This document shows, in pieces, positions 50,093-59,512 of a stretch of DNA of 64,000 bases; position 1 is the first letter of the stretch, and each line of letters begins with the position of its first letter. The notes below the pieces were generated by a model. That model did no database searches, was not told where the DNA came from, and saw nothing but the letters and a program-made list of their open reading frames with translations. The DNA is from Elusimicrobiota bacterium. Its GTDB lineage: Bacteria; Elusimicrobiota; Elusimicrobia; JACQPE01. A program made the position numbers and the translations under genes. Where the stretch lies: positions 1 through 64,000 of the forward strand of contig JACPAN010000011.1 in NCBI GenBank assembly GCA_016180815.1, written 5' to 3'.

Positions 50093-50956
50093 GTGCCTTT
50101 CAAAGATAAAGTCGCTCTAATCACCGGCGCTTCAAGCGGCATCGGACAAGCCTTGGCCTGGGCCTTGCTTGATCGGGGCGCTTCCTGCGCGGTCACCAGC
50201 CGCGATGAAGAAAAAATCAGCCGGATGGCCGGGCAATGGGAAGCGCAGCATCCCGAATGGAAGGGCCGCCTCTTCCCTTTGGGCTTAGACGCGGCGGACG
50301 AGGGGCAGTGCCGCAAGGCCGTGGAGCGCGTCAAGGAGCGCTGGGGGCGGCTTGATCTTTTGATCAATAACGGCGCTCATGGAACTTACGGTCCATCGGA
50401 CGAGGTGCCCATCGAAGAAGTGCGGTTGCTGTTCGACGTTCATTATTTAGGCGCTTTTCGCATGGTGTTGGCGGCCTTGCCCCTGCTTAAAAAAAGCGGC
50501 GACGCGATGATCGTGATGGTCACTTCCATCGCAGGCTTGATGGGTCCGCCGTGGATGAGCCATTACGGCGCAGCCAAAGCGGCCATGAACAGCTTGGCCG
50601 ATGTCCTGCGCTTTGAGCTGGCTTCGTTCGGCATTCATGTTCTTACGGTTATGCCCGGCATCACGAAAACGAAATTCGGGGCCCAAGCCAGGTATTTTGG
50701 CGGAGCCATGTGGCCTCGGGCGGGCATGGGCGGGCATAGCGCGCGCGATGTGGCTCGCATGACGTTGGGAGCGATGGAAACAAAGAAAAGAAAAATCATC
50801 GTGGGCTTGGGCAATGCCTTGATGGTTTACGGATACAAGCTTTTCGCGCCTGTGATCGACCGGGTGTATGCCCGGTTATTCGCTCCTTGGGGTTGGGGTG
50901 CTCAAGATGATGTTGGACAAGAAGCTCATCAGAAAATTCGTTCAAGCCGCTCTTAA
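50093..50956 (+). CDS. Short-chain dehydrogenase/reductase
   Basis: The 287-residue classical SDR starts at GTG 50093. It has VALITGASSGIGQALA (NAD(P) loop), LLINNGAHGTYG (NNAG-like), the serine in MVTSIAGLMGPPW, and YGAAKAAMNSL, which holds the YxxxK pair (Tyr and Lys present). The substrate is unknown. Members with this C-terminal hydrophobic helix (VYGYKLFAPVIDRVYARLFAP) are often membrane-associated. Its 3' end overlaps the proposed nadC start by about 50 bases. Confidence 0.85.
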   Translation: MPFKDKVALITGASSGIGQALAWALLDRGASCAVTSRDEEKISRMAGQWEAQHPEWKGRLFPLGLDAADEGQCRKAVERVKERWGRLDLLINNGAHGTYGPSDEVPIEEVRLLFDVHYLGAFRMVLAALPLLKKSGDAMIVMVTSIAGLMGPPWMSHYGAAKAAMNSLADVLRFELASFGIHVLTVMPGITKTKFGAQARYFGGAMWPRAGMGGHSARDVARMTLGAMETKKRKIIVGLGNALMVYGYKLFAPVIDRVYARLFAPWGWGAQDDVGQEAHQKIRSSRS

Positions 50957-51779
50957 GGAAGATTTCGCCCGGCAGGATGCGACCAGCCGGGCGCTTTTTG
51001 CGCCTCGGGATCGGGTGAAAGGCGTGGTTTTGTTTAAAGGATCGCGGGGGATTGCCTGCGGCTTGGCTTTCGCCGAAGAGGCGTTTAAATCCATGGATCC
51101 TAGGGCGCGCGTGCGCTTTCATGTCCGGGAAGGCGCCGAGATTAAAAAAGGCGGCTGCCTGCTTTCCGTCGAAGGCCGCGCCGCGGCCTTGCTGTCCGCC
51201 GAGCGCACCGCGCTTAATTTTTTGTGCCTGTTGACCGGGATCGCCACAAAAACCCATGAATTCGTGCGCGCGCGCGGCGGCCGCAAGCGCCCCATGATTT
51301 CCGACACCAGGAAAACCCACCCTTTGTTGCGCGGCGCGGAAAAATACGCGGTTAAAATCGGCGGCGGGTTCCCGCATCGCGGCGATTTGGCCCAAATGGC
51401 CATGATCAAGGACAATCACCTGATCGCGCTCAAGAAGCGCCGGGGTTTTCTTTGGGGCGAGGCTCTTGTTCATGCGGTTGACCGCCTCAAGCGTCGGGGC
51501 ATGGCCGTTGAAATCGAGGCCCAAAGCCTTGCCGATGTCCAGGCTGCCCTGGCTGTGCGTCCGGATTGGATTATGCTCGACAACATGCCCCAACCGGAAT
51601 TAAAAAAAGCCGTCAAATTGATCCGCAAGCAGGCGCCCCAAGTCAAAATCGAGGTTTCAGGCGGCGTGGGATTAAAAGACGTGCGCCGTTTGTCCCGATT
51701 GGACATCGACCGCATTTCCAGCGGAGCCATTGTCCACTCCGCGCCGTTCGCAAACATGAGCCTTGAGCTGATCGCCTAG
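50907..51779 (+). CDS. nadC: Nicotinate-nucleotide pyrophosphorylase (quinolinate phosphoribosyltransferase)
   Basis: NadC converts quinolinate and PRPP to nicotinate mononucleotide in NAD synthesis. The 290-residue enzyme has SAERTALNFLCLLTGIAT, then MISDTRKTHPLLRGAEKYAVKIGGGFPHRGDL and MIKDNHL, followed by VEIEAQSLADVQAAL and SGGVGLKDVRRL, covering all family landmarks. ATG 50907 (or 50910) is preferred; the frame extends upstream to 50868 inside the SDR gene. The overlap with the SDR is unusually long, about 50 bases. No nadA or nadB is in the window. Confidence 0.94.
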   Translation: MMLDKKLIRKFVQAALKEDFARQDATSRALFAPRDRVKGVVLFKGSRGIACGLAFAEEAFKSMDPRARVRFHVREGAEIKKGGCLLSVEGRAAALLSAERTALNFLCLLTGIATKTHEFVRARGGRKRPMISDTRKTHPLLRGAEKYAVKIGGGFPHRGDLAQMAMIKDNHLIALKKRRGFLWGEALVHAVDRLKRRGMAVEIEAQSLADVQAALAVRPDWIMLDNMPQPELKKAVKLIRKQAPQVKIEVSGGVGLKDVRRLSRLDIDRISSGAIVHSAPFANMSLELIA

Positions 51780-51808
51780 CCTGCCCCAGACTTTCTAAAA
51801 TTAATTGG

Positions 51809-53137
51809 ATGAGCCAGACATACCGCAGGCACCGGGAACAATTAATGAACCGCCTCTCTGACGGTTTGATTGTATTGTCCGGAGGCCAGGAAATCACTCG
51901 TAACAATGACGTTACTTACGTGTTCCGTCAGAAATCGAATTTTCTTTACCTGACCGGCGTTGAAGAGCCCAATTGCCACCTGTTGATCGATCCTAAGGAC
52001 CGGCTGGTCACGCTATTTATCCCCAGAACGGACGCTCGATACAAGGTCTGGCTTGGGTATGTGCCCAGCCCTAAAGAGGCGAGCGAACTCTTCGGCATCG
52101 ATCGCGTGCTCTACAGCGACCGTTTCAAAGACGAGGTCAAAAAGGCCGCTAAAAAGCACAAAAAAATTTACACGGACCCGGATGCCGCAAAATTCCTCAA
52201 CGGAACGTTGAAAGAGCCGGGGGGAACCGATGATCTTGAAGACGCGCTTTGGGAATTGCGCGCCGTCAAAACGCCCGGAGAACTTGAATTGCTCCGGGAG
52301 GCGAGCCGCATCAGCGGCCGGGCTCATCGAGCGGTCATGAAAGCCGCGCGCCCAGGCATGAAAGAGTATGAGGCCCAGGCTATTTTTGAGGCCGAGTGTT
52401 TGAGGGCCGGGCTAAAGCACCTGGCCTACCCTTCGATTGTGGCTGCGGGGAAAAACGCGGCTGTTCTGCATTATCACCGCAATAACGCGGAAATCAAAAA
52501 AGGCGATTTTTTGCTCATCGATGCGGGCGGCGAGTTAAACGGATACGGCGCGGATATTACGCGAACGTTTCCCGTGGGCGCGCGCTTTAATACCCGGCAA
52601 AAAGACGTGTATACCGTTGTGCTTGAAGCCCAAAAGCAATGCATCGGCCAGGCGCTGCCGGAGAAAACCTCCCTGGACCTTCATCTCTGCGCCATGCGGG
52701 TTTTGGCCGACGGCTTGAAATCCATGAAAATTTTAAAGGGGAAGACGGATGATTTGATGGAGAACGGCGCGGTCCGCCTCTTTTTTCCGCACGGGATCGG
52801 GCATTTATTGGGCTTGGACGTGCATGACGGCATGGGCGGCAAACGCCGGGCCATGCCCAATCCCTCCAAGATCAAAATGCGCTTTATCGCCAAGCTCGAG
52901 CCCGGATTCGTGATCACGGTTGAGCCCGGCCTTTATTTCATCGATGTTTTATTGAACGACAGGAAGAATCGCGAAAAATACAAGAGTTTCGTGGATTTTG
53001 ACCGCGCCGAATCATTCATCGATATCGGCGGCGTGCGCATCGAAGATGATATTGTCATCGGCGAGCAGGGCTCGCCCTTGAATTTGACCGACGTGCCCAA
53101 AGAAATCGATGACATCGAAGCCGCCTGCGATCTATAA
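51809..53137 (+). CDS. pepP: Xaa-Pro aminopeptidase (PepP-type, M24B)
   Basis: The 442-residue peptidase removes N-terminal residues next to proline. An N-terminal domain (with RQKSNFLYLTGVEEPNCHLLI) precedes the pita-bread catalytic domain. The metal ligands are in LLIDAGGELNGYGADITRTFP, GIGHLLGLDVHDG, VITVEPGLYF and GVRIEDDIVI, so all five ligand positions are present. It starts at ATG 51809. The M3 peptidase gene follows after 27 bases. Confidence 0.93.
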   Translation: MSQTYRRHREQLMNRLSDGLIVLSGGQEITRNNDVTYVFRQKSNFLYLTGVEEPNCHLLIDPKDRLVTLFIPRTDARYKVWLGYVPSPKEASELFGIDRVLYSDRFKDEVKKAAKKHKKIYTDPDAAKFLNGTLKEPGGTDDLEDALWELRAVKTPGELELLREASRISGRAHRAVMKAARPGMKEYEAQAIFEAECLRAGLKHLAYPSIVAAGKNAAVLHYHRNNAEIKKGDFLLIDAGGELNGYGADITRTFPVGARFNTRQKDVYTVVLEAQKQCIGQALPEKTSLDLHLCAMRVLADGLKSMKILKGKTDDLMENGAVRLFFPHGIGHLLGLDVHDGMGGKRRAMPNPSKIKMRFIAKLEPGFVITVEPGLYFIDVLLNDRKNREKYKSFVDFDRAESFIDIGGVRIEDDIVIGEQGSPLNLTDVPKEIDDIEAACDL

Positions 53138-53164
53138 TGTCCCTTTCCTAGAGGAGGAACGATT

Positions 53165-55192
53165 ATGAGGAAAATATTTGTTGCCGTGTTATTGTCCCTT
53201 GCGGCCATCCTTCAAGCCGCGGTTTCGTCATCTGATCTGCTTAATTTTGAGCTAAAGCCCGATCAAATCAAAACCGCCTGCGCCCAGGCCAAGGAGCGTT
53301 CCGATGCCGGATTAAAAACGCTGGCGGGCGTGGGAGCGGATAAGAGAAGCTTCGATAACACGGTGTTGGCTTTTGAGTCCACGCTTCAGGATTACGTGGA
53401 CGCCATCAACGGCCCCACGTTTTTGAAGTACGTGTCCACGGATAAAACGGTCCGGGACGCGGCCCATGAATGCGAGGTGGATTCCGAGCAGTACGGCGTC
53501 GAAGTCTACACCCGCGAAGAGCTTTACAATGCGCTCAAAGCCTATAGCGGCACGAAACCGGCTTTGCAAGGCGAAGACAAAAAACTTCTTGAGAAAATTT
53601 TGCTTGAGTTCAAGCGCAACGGATTCGGGCTTTCCTCAGACAAGCGCGCGAAAATCAAAGAGCTTAAAAAGCGATTGATCGATTTGGAGCTGACCTTCGG
53701 CAAGAATTTAAACGAAGTCAAGGACCAGCTGGAGTTGACGCGTGAAGAGCTCGAAGGAATGCCCGAGGATTTCATCAATCGCCTGTCAACAGCCGTGGCC
53801 GGGCGTTTCATTGTTACCCTAGATTATCCCGATTACTTTCCTTTTATGGAGAACGCGCGCCGTTGGGATGCGAGGAAAGCGCTGGAAACCAAATACGACA
53901 ACCGGGCTTCGACTATGAATATTGTTTTGCTTGAAGAAGCCATCGGCCTGCGCCATGAAATCGCCAATTTGCTCGGCTACCCGACCCATGCCCATTATGT
54001 TTTGGAAGACCGGATGGCTAAGGACCCAAAAAACGTCAAGGATTTTTTAAATCGCCTGCAGGCGAAGCTCAAGCCCCTGGCCGAGGCTGAGATCAAAGAG
54101 CGTTTGAGCATCAAGGCCGCGCAGGAAGGCAAAAAAGCGGACAAGAAGCTTTATGTTTGGGATTGGCGTTATTACAATAATCAGCTTAAAAAATCGAAAT
54201 ACGATATCGATCAAGAAAAGATCAAAGAGTATTTCCCGTTGGAAGTCGTTACCGGAGGGATGCTCGAGGTTTATCAGAAGCTGTTGGGATTGAAGTACCG
54301 CAAGGTCGAGGACGGGGCGCTTTGGCATCAGGATATCGTGCTTTATGAAGTCCGGGACGCGGGCACGGATGATCTGATCGCTCATTTTTACATGGATTTA
54401 TTTCCGCGCGACGGCAAATACAAGCATGCCGCGGCTTTTACCTTGGTCAAAGGCCGCCGTTTGCCGGATGGGTCGTATCGAAAACCCGTGTCCTCCATTG
54501 TGGCTAATTTCAATAAGCCGACCGCAGATCGTCCGTCTCTTTTGAAGCACGATGAGGTGGAGACTCTGTTCCACGAGTTCGGCCATATCATGCACCAGGT
54601 GTTGACCAAGGCTAAATACGGCCGTTTCTCCGGCACCAGCGTGGCCCGCGATTTTGTGGAAGCGCCGTCGCAAATGCTGGAAAATTGGGTTTGGGGCAAA
54701 GAGGTTTTGAAAAGCCTGTCCGGGCATTACAAGGATAAAAACCAAAAGCTTCCGGATGAATTATTGGGACGCATGATCGCGGCCAAAAACATGGATTCAG
54801 GATTGCGTTATTTGCGCCAAGCTTTTTTCGCGACCGTGGATTTGGAATATCATACCCGGCCGAAGGCGGATTCCACGGCCTTATATGCGGATTTGATGGA
54901 GAAGGTGAGCCTGATCCCCATGAATCCGGCCACGAACCCGCAGGCGAGTTTCGGGCATTTGATGGGCGGCTATGACGCGGCTTATTACGGCTACCTTTGG
55001 TCCGAGGTCTATTCCGCGGACATGTTCTCCCGCTTCGAGAAAGAGGGCGTGATGAATACGGATTTGGGGCGGCTTTATCGCGAGCTGATTTTGGAGCCGG
55101 GCCGCTCCCATGACGAGGCCGAACAGTTGACAAAATTTTTGGGACGCGAACCCAATGAAGAGGCCTTCTTGAAATCAATCGGAATTAAATAG
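53165..55192 (+). CDS. Secreted M3-family oligopeptidase (oligoendopeptidase/thimet type)
   Basis: The 675-residue zinc peptidase has an N-terminal signal peptide (KIFVAVLLSLAAILQAAVS), which most cytoplasmic relatives such as PrlC and PepF lack. The active site is ETLFHEFGHIMHQVLT with the downstream FVEAPSQMLENWVW glutamate, the M3 signature. AGGAGG lies before ATG 53165. The enzyme would digest oligopeptides in the periplasm. Its stop codon lies at the left edge of a 31-base repeat that recurs inside ctaA. Confidence 0.92.
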   Translation: MRKIFVAVLLSLAAILQAAVSSSDLLNFELKPDQIKTACAQAKERSDAGLKTLAGVGADKRSFDNTVLAFESTLQDYVDAINGPTFLKYVSTDKTVRDAAHECEVDSEQYGVEVYTREELYNALKAYSGTKPALQGEDKKLLEKILLEFKRNGFGLSSDKRAKIKELKKRLIDLELTFGKNLNEVKDQLELTREELEGMPEDFINRLSTAVAGRFIVTLDYPDYFPFMENARRWDARKALETKYDNRASTMNIVLLEEAIGLRHEIANLLGYPTHAHYVLEDRMAKDPKNVKDFLNRLQAKLKPLAEAEIKERLSIKAAQEGKKADKKLYVWDWRYYNNQLKKSKYDIDQEKIKEYFPLEVVTGGMLEVYQKLLGLKYRKVEDGALWHQDIVLYEVRDAGTDDLIAHFYMDLFPRDGKYKHAAAFTLVKGRRLPDGSYRKPVSSIVANFNKPTADRPSLLKHDEVETLFHEFGHIMHQVLTKAKYGRFSGTSVARDFVEAPSQMLENWVWGKEVLKSLSGHYKDKNQKLPDELLGRMIAAKNMDSGLRYLRQAFFATVDLEYHTRPKADSTALYADLMEKVSLIPMNPATNPQASFGHLMGGYDAAYYGYLWSEVYSADMFSRFEKEGVMNTDLGRLYRELILEPGRSHDEAEQLTKFLGREPNEEAFLKSIGIK

Positions 55193-55217
55193 TGACAGAC
55201 GCCATTGTCCCCTTTTT
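55187..55217. repeat. 31-base interspersed repeat, copy 1 (after the M3 peptidase)
   Basis: The repeat is AAATAGTGACAGAC, then G, then CCATTGTCCCCTTTTT. It agrees with 60846-60876 at 30 of 31 positions. It begins in the last two codons of the M3 peptidase gene and provides its stop codon. The inverted partial symmetry GGGGACAATGG is not continued, so it is not a hairpin by itself. Confidence 0.7.
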
Positions 55218-55225
55218 CGGGTGAT

Positions 55226-55879
55226 ATGAACCAAACCGGAGTTGGAACTGAACATCGCAAAGCGAAACCCTTGGGTCCGCGTTTGGCTGTTTGGCTGGCG
55301 TCCATGGCCGTGGCAGCCGCTGCTTTGATTTTGGCTTACAGGAGCGAATCCAAATCATCGTTGCCTTATTTGGGCGCTTTGCCGTCCTTTGAGGCCATGG
55401 CCGCGATGCCTGATGGAGGCGAGCCGTTTAAGTCCCAGGAATTTTTGGGGCGACCCTGGATCGCGGGATTTATTTTCACGCATTGCGGGGGGCCTTGCCC
55501 GATGCTGACCGCGAATATGGCCAAACTCCAGAAAAAGCTGCCCGGCGACGTGCGCCTGGCCACGTTCACCGTGGACCCGCAAAGAGACACGACGGACGCT
55601 ATGAGGGAGTACGCCCGCCGTTTCGGCGCGGATTTGAAACGCTGGCGCTTCTTGAGGATGGAACGGAACAATCTTTATCCGTTGTTGGCGGATGGGTTTA
55701 AATTATCCATCAGCGAGGATGCGTCCGCTCCCTCCGGCCTTCGCATCAGCCACAGCGCCAAATTGGTTTTGGTGGACGGCGCCGGCTCCATCCGAGGCTA
55801 TTATGACGGCGAGGATGCCCAGGCATTGAAAAAATTGGCCAAAGAAGCCGCCGGCCTTTTGAACAAAAGCGATAAATAA
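55226..55879 (+). CDS. SCO1/SenC copper chaperone for cytochrome oxidase
   Basis: The 217-residue thioredoxin-fold protein is anchored by one N-terminal membrane helix (LAVWLASMAVAAAALILAY). FTHCGGPCPMLT holds the copper-binding CxxxC pair, and ISHSAKLVLVDGAG holds the ligand histidine. Sco proteins deliver copper to the CuA site of subunit II, whose gene follows after 24 bases. The start at ATG 55226 is preferred over 55205, which lies in the repeat-derived sequence. Confidence 0.9.
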   Translation: MNQTGVGTEHRKAKPLGPRLAVWLASMAVAAAALILAYRSESKSSLPYLGALPSFEAMAAMPDGGEPFKSQEFLGRPWIAGFIFTHCGGPCPMLTANMAKLQKKLPGDVRLATFTVDPQRDTTDAMREYARRFGADLKRWRFLRMERNNLYPLLADGFKLSISEDASAPSGLRISHSAKLVLVDGAGSIRGYYDGEDAQALKKLAKEAAGLLNKSDK

Positions 55880-55903
55880 GGTCTAATTAGCGTCCTAATT
55901 CGT

Positions 55904-56665
55904 ATGGAACAGGCATCAAATTACGGCTGGAGCCTGCCGGTTGCGGCCTCAACATTCGCCAAAGATATTGATTTTGGCATCAACATCATTCATGTCGCCA
56001 TGTTCGCCATTTTTATTCTTTGGGGCATTTATTTCACTTATATGCTGGTCAAGTATCGCCACAAAGAAGGCGTTCCCGCCCGATATAAGCACGGGGGCGT
56101 TCTTTGGTCCTTTGTGCCGGACATCGTGGTCTTGGTGTTTGAGTTGACGTTGATTTTTCTCTACGCCATCCCCTCTTGGAGCCGTATCAAAATGTCGGTT
56201 CCTCCGGCGGGCAAGTCCCTTGTGCTCGAGGTGGTGGCCGAGCAATTCGCCTGGAGCATTCATTACCCGGGCCCGGATGGGAAATTCGGCCGTAAGGATC
56301 CCAAGCTGGTTAATGCCAGCAATGTGCTGGGTTTGGATCCCCATGATCCGGCCGCCAAGGACGATATTGTGACCGTCAATGAACTGCATATTCCCGTGGG
56401 CAAACCCACGGTTTTCAACCTCACGTCCAAGGATGTGATCCACAGTTTTTTCGTTCCCGAGTTCCGCATTAAGCAGGATGCGATGCCCGGCATGAGGGTT
56501 CCCGTCTGGTTTGAGCCCACCATGGCCGGAAAATTCGAGATCGGCTGCGCGCAGTTGTGCGGCTTCGGCCATGCGCTGATGCGCGGCGATGTGTTCGTCC
56601 ATAGTCCGGAGGAATTTGAGGCTTGGCTGTCGGAGCAAAAACCGGCCCTGCCGCAGACTTCATAA
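55904..56665 (+). CDS. coxB: Cytochrome c oxidase subunit II
   Basis: The 253-residue subunit has two membrane helices and a periplasmic cupredoxin domain. The CuA ligands are in DVIHSFFVPEF (His) and GCAQLCGFGHALM (two Cys, His, Met). The position usually held by glutamate between the cysteines is glutamine here, a variant seen in other bacteria, since that ligand acts through its backbone. There is no fused C-terminal cytochrome c, so the separate dihaem cytochrome encoded downstream may be the electron donor. coxA starts directly after the stop. Confidence 0.95.
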   Translation: MEQASNYGWSLPVAASTFAKDIDFGINIIHVAMFAIFILWGIYFTYMLVKYRHKEGVPARYKHGGVLWSFVPDIVVLVFELTLIFLYAIPSWSRIKMSVPPAGKSLVLEVVAEQFAWSIHYPGPDGKFGRKDPKLVNASNVLGLDPHDPAAKDDIVTVNELHIPVGKPTVFNLTSKDVIHSFFVPEFRIKQDAMPGMRVPVWFEPTMAGKFEIGCAQLCGFGHALMRGDVFVHSPEEFEAWLSEQKPALPQTS

Positions 56666-58393
56666 ATGGCCCATAAAAAACATGACGCTCACGGATCGCA
56701 GGATTTTATTTCGAAATACGTTTTTTCGGTTGATCATAAAGTGATCGGCCTTCAGTACCTGATCACGTCCTTGCTGTTTTTGCTCTTCGGCTTCATCTTG
56801 CTCATGATTCTGCGCTGGCAATTGGCTTACCCAGGCCAGCCCATCCCTTTGATCGGCCGCCTTCTCTCCGACAATCTGGCTCCGGGCGGGGTGCTTTCGC
56901 CCACCTTTTATAATGCCTTGGGCGCCATGCACGGCACCATCATGATCTTTTTGGGCGTCGTCCCCTTGGGTGTGGGCGCGTTCGGCAATTATATTCTGCC
57001 GCTTCAAATCGGGGCCCCGGACATGGCGTTTCCGCGTCTGAACATGATGTCTTATTGGGTGTATTTGCCGGGCGGCATGCTGATGCTCTTGTCTTTCTTT
57101 TTACCCGGCGGCGCCGCGCAGTCGGGCTGGACCTCTTACCCGCCTTTGTCCGTGATTAATCCCGGCCAAACCGTATGGCTGTTGGCCATGCTTCTCATCA
57201 TCACTTCATCGCTGTTGGGTTCCATCAATTTCCTCGTGACCGCGCTCAATATGCGCGCGCCGGGCATGAGCCTTTGGCGCATGCCGGTGTTCGTCTGGGC
57301 CCAATTAGTGACGGCCGTTCTTCTTTTATTGGCTTTCCCGCCCCTTCAGGCTGCGGCCATTCTTCAGTTTATGGACCGGGTCGCGGGCACCAGCTTTTAT
57401 CTTCCCGCCAATCTCGTCGTATTCGGCGAAACGGTGCGCGCCGCGGGCGGGGGCCTGCCGTTGTTATGGCAGCATTTGTTTTGGTTTTTGGCCCATCCTG
57501 AGGTATACGTCTTGATCCTTCCTGCCATGGGCATCGTGGCCGAGATCATCGCCGCCAACACCAGAAAGCCTATTTTCGGCTACAAAGAAATCGTGGGGGC
57601 CATGATATTCCTCGGCGGCATGTCCTTCGTGGTTTGGGCGCATCACATGTTCGTCTCAGGCATGAGTCCCAAGCTGTCCAATTTCTTTTTGATCACGACC
57701 ATGATCATTTCGGTGCCCTCTGTGGCGCTGTTGACCTGTTTGATTTTTAGCTTGCGCGGGGGATCGATCCGTTTCACCACCCCCATGCTGTTCGCTTTGG
57801 CATTTTTGCCTTTGTTCGGCATCGGGGGGTTGACCGGATTGCCGCTGGGCTTGTCGACCACGGATATTTATCTCCATGACACCTATTACGTGATCGGCCA
57901 TTTTCACTATGTGGTGGTCACTGGTTCGATCATCGCATTGATGGGCGGCGTCTATCACTGGTTTCCCAAGTGGTTCGGCCGGCGCATGGATGATTTTTGG
58001 GGCAAGGTGCATTTCTGGGGCAGCGTCATTTGCATGAACGGCGTGTTTTTCCCCATGTTCATTCAGGGTCTCTCCGGCGTGCAGCGCAGGCTTTATGATC
58101 CCACCGCTCAACTGCACAATTTGCCGACTCAGCCGTTGAATATCGTTTCTTCGGTGTTTGCCTGGCTTTTATTTGTGGCCCAGATTCCTTTTATTTGGAA
58201 TTTCTTCTACAGCATGTTCAAGGGCAAGAAAACCGAAGAAAATCCATGGAAGGCGACCACGCTGGAGTGGGCCTGCCCGTCGCCGCCGCCGCACGGAAAT
58301 TTTGAAAAAACTCCGCATGTGTACCGTGGGCCTTATGAATATTCCGTGCCCGGGCATAAGAATGATTGGACCCCGCAGCATGTGGAGGCTTAA
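56666..58393 (+). CDS. coxA: Cytochrome c oxidase subunit I (A-type haem-copper oxidase)
   Basis: The 575-residue subunit has about twelve helices plus extra helical length. LGAMHGTIMIFLG holds the low-spin haem ligand. WFLAHPEVYVLILP holds the CuB histidine, the cross-linked tyrosine and the proton-loading glutamate. WAHHMFVSG holds two CuB ligands, and YVIGHFHYVVVTG the haem a3 and haem a ligands. The HPEVY glutamate marks an A1-like enzyme with a D-channel. It is the catalytic core of the terminal oxidase that would receive electrons from complex I via quinol and cytochrome c. Confidence 0.96.
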   Translation: MAHKKHDAHGSQDFISKYVFSVDHKVIGLQYLITSLLFLLFGFILLMILRWQLAYPGQPIPLIGRLLSDNLAPGGVLSPTFYNALGAMHGTIMIFLGVVPLGVGAFGNYILPLQIGAPDMAFPRLNMMSYWVYLPGGMLMLLSFFLPGGAAQSGWTSYPPLSVINPGQTVWLLAMLLIITSSLLGSINFLVTALNMRAPGMSLWRMPVFVWAQLVTAVLLLLAFPPLQAAAILQFMDRVAGTSFYLPANLVVFGETVRAAGGGLPLLWQHLFWFLAHPEVYVLILPAMGIVAEIIAANTRKPIFGYKEIVGAMIFLGGMSFVVWAHHMFVSGMSPKLSNFFLITTMIISVPSVALLTCLIFSLRGGSIRFTTPMLFALAFLPLFGIGGLTGLPLGLSTTDIYLHDTYYVIGHFHYVVVTGSIIALMGGVYHWFPKWFGRRMDDFWGKVHFWGSVICMNGVFFPMFIQGLSGVQRRLYDPTAQLHNLPTQPLNIVSSVFAWLLFVAQIPFIWNFFYSMFKGKKTEENPWKATTLEWACPSPPPHGNFEKTPHVYRGPYEYSVPGHKNDWTPQHVEA

Positions 58394-58984
58394 ATGAGCG
58401 CTACCGCCCACGCCAGCGATCCCTTGGACACGGTGACCGGCATCCCCAACGGCAAACTAGGCTTATGGCTATTTTTAGCTTCGGAAGTGATGCTGTTTTC
58501 AACGCTGTTTACCACGTATTTGGTCTTGCGTATGGCTTCGGTCGAGTGGCCCAGAGGTTGGGAGGTCTTGAATGTGCCCTTGGCCATGTTGAACACTTTT
58601 GTTCTCATCACTTCTTCGGTCACTATGGTTTTGGCTTTTGCCAAGGCGGCGACGCGCGATAAAAAGGCGTTTAATAAATACTTGGGTTTGACCATTGCTT
58701 TGGGCTTCGTGTTTTTGATCGTCAAGGGTTTTGAATACGGCGCCAAATTCAGCCATCATATCGCGCCCTCCACGAGTATTTTTTACGCGGTTTATTTCAC
58801 TATGACCGGCTTGCACGGGCTCCATGTGATCGGCGGGATCGTCTTAAACGCCCTGCTGCTTTATTGGAGCAGCAAGGATTGGGATCACCCCTTGTTCGTG
58901 GGCCGTATCGAATACGCGGGCCTCTATTGGCATTTCGTGGACGTTGTTTGGATTTTCCTGTTTCCGGCTTTGTACCTGTTATGA
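58394..58984 (+). CDS. coxC: Cytochrome c oxidase subunit III
   Basis: The 196-residue subunit has five membrane helices, fewer than the seven-helix form, as is common in bacterial caa3-type operons. KLGLWLFLASEVMLFSTLFTTYLV and MTGLHGLHVIGGIVLNALLLYW are family landmarks, and YWHFVDVVWIFLFPALYLL forms the final helix. It starts at ATG 58394 right after coxA, and its stop overlaps the next start. Confidence 0.94.
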   Translation: MSATAHASDPLDTVTGIPNGKLGLWLFLASEVMLFSTLFTTYLVLRMASVEWPRGWEVLNVPLAMLNTFVLITSSVTMVLAFAKAATRDKKAFNKYLGLTIALGFVFLIVKGFEYGAKFSHHIAPSTSIFYAVYFTMTGLHGLHVIGGIVLNALLLYWSSKDWDHPLFVGRIEYAGLYWHFVDVVWIFLFPALYLL

Positions 58985-59325
58985 GCAAAGGGCATCATCC
59001 TCCCAATATCAAACTTTACCTCGGCGTCTTTGCCGCGCTGATGGTGTTGACCGTGGTGACGGTTTTGGTTTCCTATTTGCATCTACCCAAGGCGTTGGGC
59101 ATCGCCTTGGGCTTAGCCATCGCATTGTTTAAGGCTTCGCTGGTCGCCGCTTTTTTCATGCATTTAAAAGGGGAAAGAGCATTGATTTACGGAGTGTTGG
59201 CTGTAACCGTATTTTTTGTTGCGGTTCTTTATATTTTGCCCATTGTGGATTTCGAACTCATAGCTGACGTGCGCATTCCGGAATCGATCTCAGCGTCCAT
59301 CCATCACGAGGAACATGTCCCTTAG
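58981..59325 (+). CDS. Cytochrome c oxidase subunit IV-like protein (caa3 type)
   Basis: The 114-residue protein has three hydrophobic helices and the pattern of the bacterial oxidase subunit IV family (KLYLGVFAALMVLTVVTVLVSYL, then LFKASLVAAFFMHLKGE). The FMHLK sequence is characteristic. The start at ATG 58981 overlaps the coxC stop. It stabilises the core oxidase. The acidic C-terminal tail is HHEEH-rich. Confidence 0.88.
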   Translation: MSKGHHPPNIKLYLGVFAALMVLTVVTVLVSYLHLPKALGIALGLAIALFKASLVAAFFMHLKGERALIYGVLAVTVFFVAVLYILPIVDFELIADVRIPESISASIHHEEHVP

Positions 59326-59512
59326 AAACGTTCATATTTTTTTCATTTTGACCGCGCTGGCTTTGTGTTTTTTTCTGACGTACTGGTCGGGGCGGCAGTT
59401 GATGGCCGGCGAGGACGGCTGGAATTTTGCCTTTGCGCTGGTTTCTTCTTTAGGGTTGGTGGCCGGGATTCCCTACCTGACCTGGTTCATTAAAAAGACG
59501 AAGGCGTTATGA
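59315..59512 (+). CDS. Small two-helix membrane protein in the cytochrome oxidase operon
   Basis: This is a 65-residue product with two hydrophobic helices: HIFFILTALALCFFLTYWSG, about 7-26, and FALVSSLGLVAGIPYLTWFI, about 40-59. The stop of the previous gene and the start of the next overlap its ends by a few bases, so it is part of the operon and probably real. I do not recognise the family. Its place between oxidase structural genes and a cytochrome suggests an accessory or assembly subunit. Confidence 0.65.
   Translation: MSLRNVHIFFILTALALCFFLTYWSGRQLMAGEDGWNFAFALVSSLGLVAGIPYLTWFIKKTKAL

Noticed and set aside
56263-58117. Several minus-strand frames of 70-230 codons opposite coxB and coxA
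   Set aside because: They mirror conserved coding sequence, have histidine-rich composition typical of antisense frames, and show no family features.
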